A stretch of DNA of 64,000 bases. Origin: Pseudothioclava arenosa. Its GTDB lineage: Bacteria; Pseudomonadota; Alphaproteobacteria; Rhodobacterales; Rhodobacteraceae. The stretch is taken from NCBI RefSeq assembly GCF_002358085.1, contig NZ_NTJD01000010.1:36956-100955 (forward strand), given 5' to 3'. Of the stretch, positions 60,630 through 64,000 are shown piece after piece. The position numbers were made by a program, and so were the translations under genes. A model generated the notes under the pieces. The model was not told the DNA's origin. It saw nothing but the letters and a program-made list of their open reading frames with translations, and made no database searches. How positions within the stretch are numbered: position 1 is the stretch's first letter; each line of letters begins with the position of its first letter.

Positions 60630-61853
60630 TCAGCGGAAGGATTCGGGGCGCAGCCCGTGGCGGGCGAGCTTGTCGTAGAAGGTCTTGCGCGGCAGCTTCA
60701 ACGCCTGCGCGGCCTCGGTGGCATTGCCCTTCGCGCGCGAGAGCGCCTCGATCAGGAGCGAGCGTTCCACCGCCGCCATCCGCTCGGCCAGTCCAAGCCC
60801 CGCCTCGGGTTCGGCGCCTTCGGGGCCCAGCCCCATCGCGAAGCGCATCGCCTCGGACATCAGCGCGCGCGCATTGCCCGGCCAGTCGCGCGCCATCAGC
60901 TCGGCCCCGACCTCGGGCGGAATTTCGGGCATCGGCAGGCTCGATTGCTCGCAGGCCATCTGGACGTAATGGCGAAACAGTTGCGGGATGTCTTCTGGGC
61001 GCTCCGACAGCGAGGGGATGCGCACCCGCATCACCTCGAGCTTCCAGTAGAGATCGGGGTGAAACCGGCCCTCGCGCGCCTCGCGGGCCAGATCGCGATA
61101 GGTGCCCGCGATCAACCGCGTCGAGGGGCGGCTTTCCAGCAATTCGATCAGCGCGAATTGCGCCGATTGCGGCAGGTCGGCAACCTCGTCGAGATAGAGC
61201 GTGCCATCCTCGGCACGAGCAAACCCCGCCTCAAGCTCCTCGGGGGTGAGCATCGCTGCAGCGAGTTTCACGAAGGCACGCGGAGCGGCGGCGGACAGCA
61301 GGTGGATCACCTCGGCCACTTTCGAATTGCCCGCGCCGGGCGCGCCCGAGATCAGCACCTCGGCGCCCGAGCGCGCCGCGCGCCGCGCCGCCTCGCGCAG
61401 GGCCTCGGCCACCGGGCTCGACCCCACCAGCATCCGCGCCGCCGCGTCGCCCCGGCGGATTTCACGGTGCAGACGGCGGTTCTCGATCACCAGCGCGCGG
61501 GTCTTCAGCGCCTTTTCGACAACCGAAAGCAAATCCTTGGCCGCGCAGGGCTTTTCAAGGAAATCGAAGGCGCCCCCCGCCATCGCACGCACCGCCATCG
61601 GCACATCGCCTTCGCCCGTCAACAAGATCACCGGCAGGTCGGGATCAAGCCCATGCGCGTGCTCCAGAAGCGCGAAGCCGTCCTTGCCGGGCATGCGGAT
61701 ATCGGTCAGCACCACGCCGTCGAACTCGGGGCCGATATGGTCTTTGGCCTCGATGTAGGAACTGCACAGCACCGGCTTGTGCCCGGCCAGATCCAGCGTC
61801 TGCCCCAGCGCCTCGCGCACCGCGCGATCGTCATCGACCACCAGAACCTTCAT
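60630..61853 (-). CDS. dctD: DctD-like response regulator with degenerate AAA+ domain
   Basis: This 407-aa regulator has a receiver domain (MKVLVVDDDRAVREALGQTL; phospho-Asp in GVVLTDIRMPGKDGF, about residue 52). A central AAA+ region (about 140-330) and a Fis-type HTH (NATEAAQALKLPRKTFYDKL, about 380-399) follow. The AAA+ part is altered: the Walker A segment reads ISGAPGAGNSKVAEV, with Asn where the essential Lys should be, and no GAFTGA loop is present before DGTLYLDEVADLP. It is therefore unlikely to hydrolyse ATP or activate sigma-54 polymerase in the classical way. Its ATG overlaps the dctB stop by 4 bases. Confidence 0.9.
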   Translation of the reverse strand: MKVLVVDDDRAVREALGQTLDLAGHKPVLCSSYIEAKDHIGPEFDGVVLTDIRMPGKDGFALLEHAHGLDPDLPVILLTGEGDVPMAVRAMAGGAFDFLEKPCAAKDLLSVVEKALKTRALVIENRRLHREIRRGDAAARMLVGSSPVAEALREAARRAARSGAEVLISGAPGAGNSKVAEVIHLLSAAAPRAFVKLAAAMLTPEELEAGFARAEDGTLYLDEVADLPQSAQFALIELLESRPSTRLIAGTYRDLAREAREGRFHPDLYWKLEVMRVRIPSLSERPEDIPQLFRHYVQMACEQSSLPMPEIPPEVGAELMARDWPGNARALMSEAMRFAMGLGPEGAEPEAGLGLAERMAAVERSLLIEALSRAKGNATEAAQALKLPRKTFYDKLARHGLRPESFR

Positions 61854-63610
61854 CCGCCCTCCCCTTCGCGCAGCGGCGCCGCGGCCTCGAAGGGCGGCGC
61901 CTCTTGCAACTCGACCGTGAACAGGGCGCCGCCGCCTTCGGGGTTTTCCCCGCGCAGCGTGCCGCCAAAGCCCTGCACCAGACCATAAGAGATCGAGAGC
62001 CCGAGGCCCATCCCCTCGGCCGAGCCCACCTCTTTGGTCGAGTAGAACGGGTCAAAGATGCGCTCGGGCTCGCGGATGCCGGGGCCGGTGTCGCGCAGGC
62101 TCAGCGCGAGACGCCCCTCCCCCGCGCGCTCGATACGGATCGTCACCCGCTTGCCAGACGCTTCCGACATCGCATCGGCGGCGTTGGCCAGGAGGTTCAC
62201 CACCACCTGCGCCAGCCGCACCTCACCCGCCATCACCACCGCCGGAAAGCCCGGCCGCTGCCAGTCGATCACCACGCCCGCGCGCTCCAGCCGCATCTGC
62301 GCGATTTCCAGCGCGCTTTCCACCACCGCGACCAACCCGACGCGGGTCGCGGGCTCGGCCTCTTGCCGGGCGAAGGCGCGCAGGTTGCGGATGATCCGCC
62401 CCATCCGCCGCGCAAGATCCGAGATCCGGCTGAGGTTTTCCGACACTTCCGCACCGCGCCCGCGCTCCATCAGCAGGGTCGCGTTTTCCGCATAAGACCC
62501 GATCGCCATCAGGGGCTGGTTCAGTTCGTGGCTGATCCCCGCCGACATCTGCCCCAGTGCCGAAAGCTTGCCGGCCTGAACCAGTTCCGCCTGAGTGCGC
62601 TGCAACTGCTCGTTCGCGGCCAGAAGCTCGGCGGTGCGCTCCGCGACGCGGGCTTCAAGCGCCGCATTGGCGCGCGCCTCGGCGGCCAGCCGCACCGTCA
62701 GCGCCCGGCGCCGCTCCCAGAACGCCAGCACCCCCGCGCCAAGGGCGAGCACCCCAAGCGCCGTCGCCAGCGCCGCGATCCGCGCCGTGTCCATCACCGA
62801 ACGGGTATCAATCAGCGCGTGGCCCGTCATCGCGATCACCGGCAGCGCCTGTGCGACCGGCAGGCCCAGTTCCGGCAAAGACCCGTTGCCCTGCACCAGC
62901 GGGTATCCCGCGATGCGCTGCTCGGGCAGTTTCGGCGTGGCACGCAGGGTGCCCGGCGGATAATCGCCCGGCACGGACGGGTCGCCTGCGGTCTGAAACA
63001 CCAGTTCGGAGCGGTTGGCGACAAAGGTCACACCCGCCTCGTCCCGGAACCAGACCGGCACCGGATCGCCCCGGCCCGGCGCCTCGACCCGATCGGCCTC
63101 GATCCGCAACAGAACCATGCCCGCGACCGGCCCACCGGGCAGATGGACCGGGGCCGCAAAGGTAAAGAGCCGCTGGCGGGTCTCGGGGTCGACAAGATGG
63201 TGGCTGCCGCTCGCGCCCTGCGCGGCGCGGCGCAGGTCCGGCGTCATCGGGACGCGCGCGGGCGCATCCTCGGGGCCGGCGAGCACCCGGCCATCGGGCG
63301 CGATCAGCAAGATATCCAGCGCCCCGGCCCGGTCCGCAATGCGGCGCAGCACCCCCGAGACGACCTCAGGCGCCAGCGCCGATTCTTCATGCACCACCGC
63401 GCGCACGTAAGGATGATCCGCCGCCAGAACCGCGACCTCGCGAAACTGCACCAGCGTTGTCACCAGCCGGTCCGAGGCCAGCCGCAGATCGGCCCGCCCC
63501 CGGTCCTCAAGCCGGTCCAGCCCCTCGCGCGCCGAGATCAGCCAGACCTCGGCGCCGCCAATCACGGCAAGCACCAGAACCAGTGTCAGAAGGGCGATGC
63601 GCGCAATCAT
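61850..63610 (-). CDS. dctB: C4-dicarboxylate sensor histidine kinase
   Basis: This 586-aa kinase has TM1 (IALLTLVLVLAVIGGAEVWL), a periplasmic double-PAS (Cache-like) sensor (about residues 30-270), and TM2 (IAALATALGVLALGAGVLAF). A coiled coil (NAALEARVAERTAELLAANE) leads to HisKA with MSAGISHELNQPLMAIGSYA (phospho-His about 364). The ATPase boxes are VVNLLANAADAM, LRDTGPGI and GMGLGLSISYGLV. It senses succinate, fumarate or malate in the periplasm and controls DctD. It starts the dctBD-dctPQM run. Confidence 0.93.
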   Translation of the reverse strand: MIARIALLTLVLVLAVIGGAEVWLISAREGLDRLEDRGRADLRLASDRLVTTLVQFREVAVLAADHPYVRAVVHEESALAPEVVSGVLRRIADRAGALDILLIAPDGRVLAGPEDAPARVPMTPDLRRAAQGASGSHHLVDPETRQRLFTFAAPVHLPGGPVAGMVLLRIEADRVEAPGRGDPVPVWFRDEAGVTFVANRSELVFQTAGDPSVPGDYPPGTLRATPKLPEQRIAGYPLVQGNGSLPELGLPVAQALPVIAMTGHALIDTRSVMDTARIAALATALGVLALGAGVLAFWERRRALTVRLAAEARANAALEARVAERTAELLAANEQLQRTQAELVQAGKLSALGQMSAGISHELNQPLMAIGSYAENATLLMERGRGAEVSENLSRISDLARRMGRIIRNLRAFARQEAEPATRVGLVAVVESALEIAQMRLERAGVVIDWQRPGFPAVVMAGEVRLAQVVVNLLANAADAMSEASGKRVTIRIERAGEGRLALSLRDTGPGIREPERIFDPFYSTKEVGSAEGMGLGLSISYGLVQGFGGTLRGENPEGGGALFTVELQEAPPFEAAAPLREGEGG

Positions 63611-63743
63611 GGGGCCTCGGCAAGAACGGATCTTCTTGATGCCCCCGGCGCGCCCCGGAAATCAAGCTCCAAGCCCCGGATGCCCAAGATGCGACACCCT
63701 GACCCGCCCGCGATCGCTTGCCTTTACGTCGCCCAGTTGGCAT

Positions 63744-63757
63744 TTGAGCCAGATCAA
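63744..63757 (+). promoter_or_regulatory. Fnr-like box upstream of ferredoxin reductase gene
   Basis: TTGAG-CCAG-ATCAA matches the Fnr consensus TTGAT-N4-ATCAA at 9 of 10 positions, 79 bases before the fpr start codon. It is also 134 bases from the divergent dctB start. Confidence 0.6.
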
Positions 63758-63835
63758 AGTGGCCCCGCATCTGAAGAGGTATCTGCGAGGCATATTTGCT
63801 GCGCGCGCGCGTGGCCCCAGGAGATGAGATCGACG

Positions 63836-64000
63836 TGACCCAGACCGCCAGCATCCCGCCCGTGAAAACCCTCCCCGACGCGCAGACGGTGACTTCGGTC
63901 ACGCATTGGACGGATCGTTTGTTTTCGTTCCGGGTGACGCGGCCGCAGACGCTGCGGTTCCGCTCGGGGGAGTTCGTGATGATCGGGCTCCTGGACGACA
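63836..64000 (+). CDS. fpr: Ferredoxin-NADP reductase, 5' part only
   Basis: The first 55 codons run off the right edge. From a GTG start the protein reads MTQTASIPPVKTLPDAQTV, then TSVTHWTDRLFSFRVTRPQTL, then RFRSGEFVMIGLLDD. This is the start of the FAD-binding beta barrel of bacterial Fpr, with the RxxSGEFVMIGL flavin segment. The enzyme exchanges electrons between NADPH and ferredoxin or flavodoxin, often in oxidative-stress defence. GTG was chosen because the nearby upstream ATG is closed by a TGA; an AGGAG lies 11 bases before it. Confidence 0.88.

Noticed and set aside
1..64000. CRISPR array or complete insertion sequence
   Set aside because: No regularly spaced direct repeats and no transposase-like frame with flanking inverted repeats were seen; the only repeats are the tRNA-Asp pair and the 24-base element.

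Overview
The window is GC-rich DNA from an alphaproteobacterium, almost certainly a member of the Rhodobacteraceae (Rhodobacter/Paracoccus/Thioclava-like; the genus cannot be fixed from the sequence alone). The lineage call rests on a trgA-trgB-cysK tellurite-resistance locus, a two-piece (circularly permuted) tmRNA gene, an alpha-type SspB, the CtrA-pathway phosphotransferase ChpT, ornithine-lipid genes olsB-olsA, Irr and Fnr sites in front of a cytochrome c peroxidase gene, and a gene-transfer-agent-type tail protein at the left edge.

Layout. 1-6031 is an accessory region beside a tRNA-Ser(GGA): a tail 'megatron' gene cut by the window edge, a broken phage ATPase, a chimeric serine-recombinase remnant with its helix-turn-helix partner, a membrane-anchored coiled-coil protein, and an XRE regulator with an uncharacterised protein. 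6286-15509 is mostly minus-strand core genes: an AI-2E-type permease, a lipoprotein, and trgA-trgB-cysK-mechanosensitive channel-alaX, with photolyase upstream. 15687-24456 holds a PotD-like binding protein, a polytopic membrane protein, the tmRNA with its ClpXP adaptor gene sspB nearby, fumC, small DUF genes, olsBA and chpT. 24472-32280 holds proA, five tRNA genes (Asp x2, Val x2, Asn), HU, lon, an orphan sensor kinase and an MBL-fold hydrolase.

32281-37609 looks accessory again: a lower-GC stretch after tRNA-Asn, then a tightly spaced surface-polymer-like cluster (glycosyltransferase, sulfotransferase/alpha-beta-hydrolase fusion, asparagine-synthase-like protein). 37778-44546 is a three-gene set of transglutaminase-DUF2126, circularly permuted ATP-grasp/alpha-E and a second transglutaminase, a predicted peptide-ligation/processing system with no assigned product. 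44588-49892 is minus-strand metabolism: nucleotide-sugar epimerase, FMN glutamate-synthase-like protein, DUF475 membrane protein, DUF1499 and agmatinase.

50083-52987 is an oxygen/iron/NO-responsive block: di-haem cytochrome c peroxidase behind an Fnr box flanked by two Irr-type boxes, then a SLAC1/TehA channel divergent from an NsrR-like Rrf2 regulator with a second Fnr-like box between them. 53136-57042 holds small proteins, ndk, an ABC-F ATPase and a DUF411 protein. 57206-63610 is a complete C4-dicarboxylate TRAP locus (dctB-dctD-dctP-dctQ-dctM, minus strand). The window ends in the start of a ferredoxin-NADP reductase gene behind a third Fnr-like site.

Most long open frames antisense to these genes are artefacts of high GC and were left out. 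No CRISPR array, complete insertion sequence or rRNA was seen.
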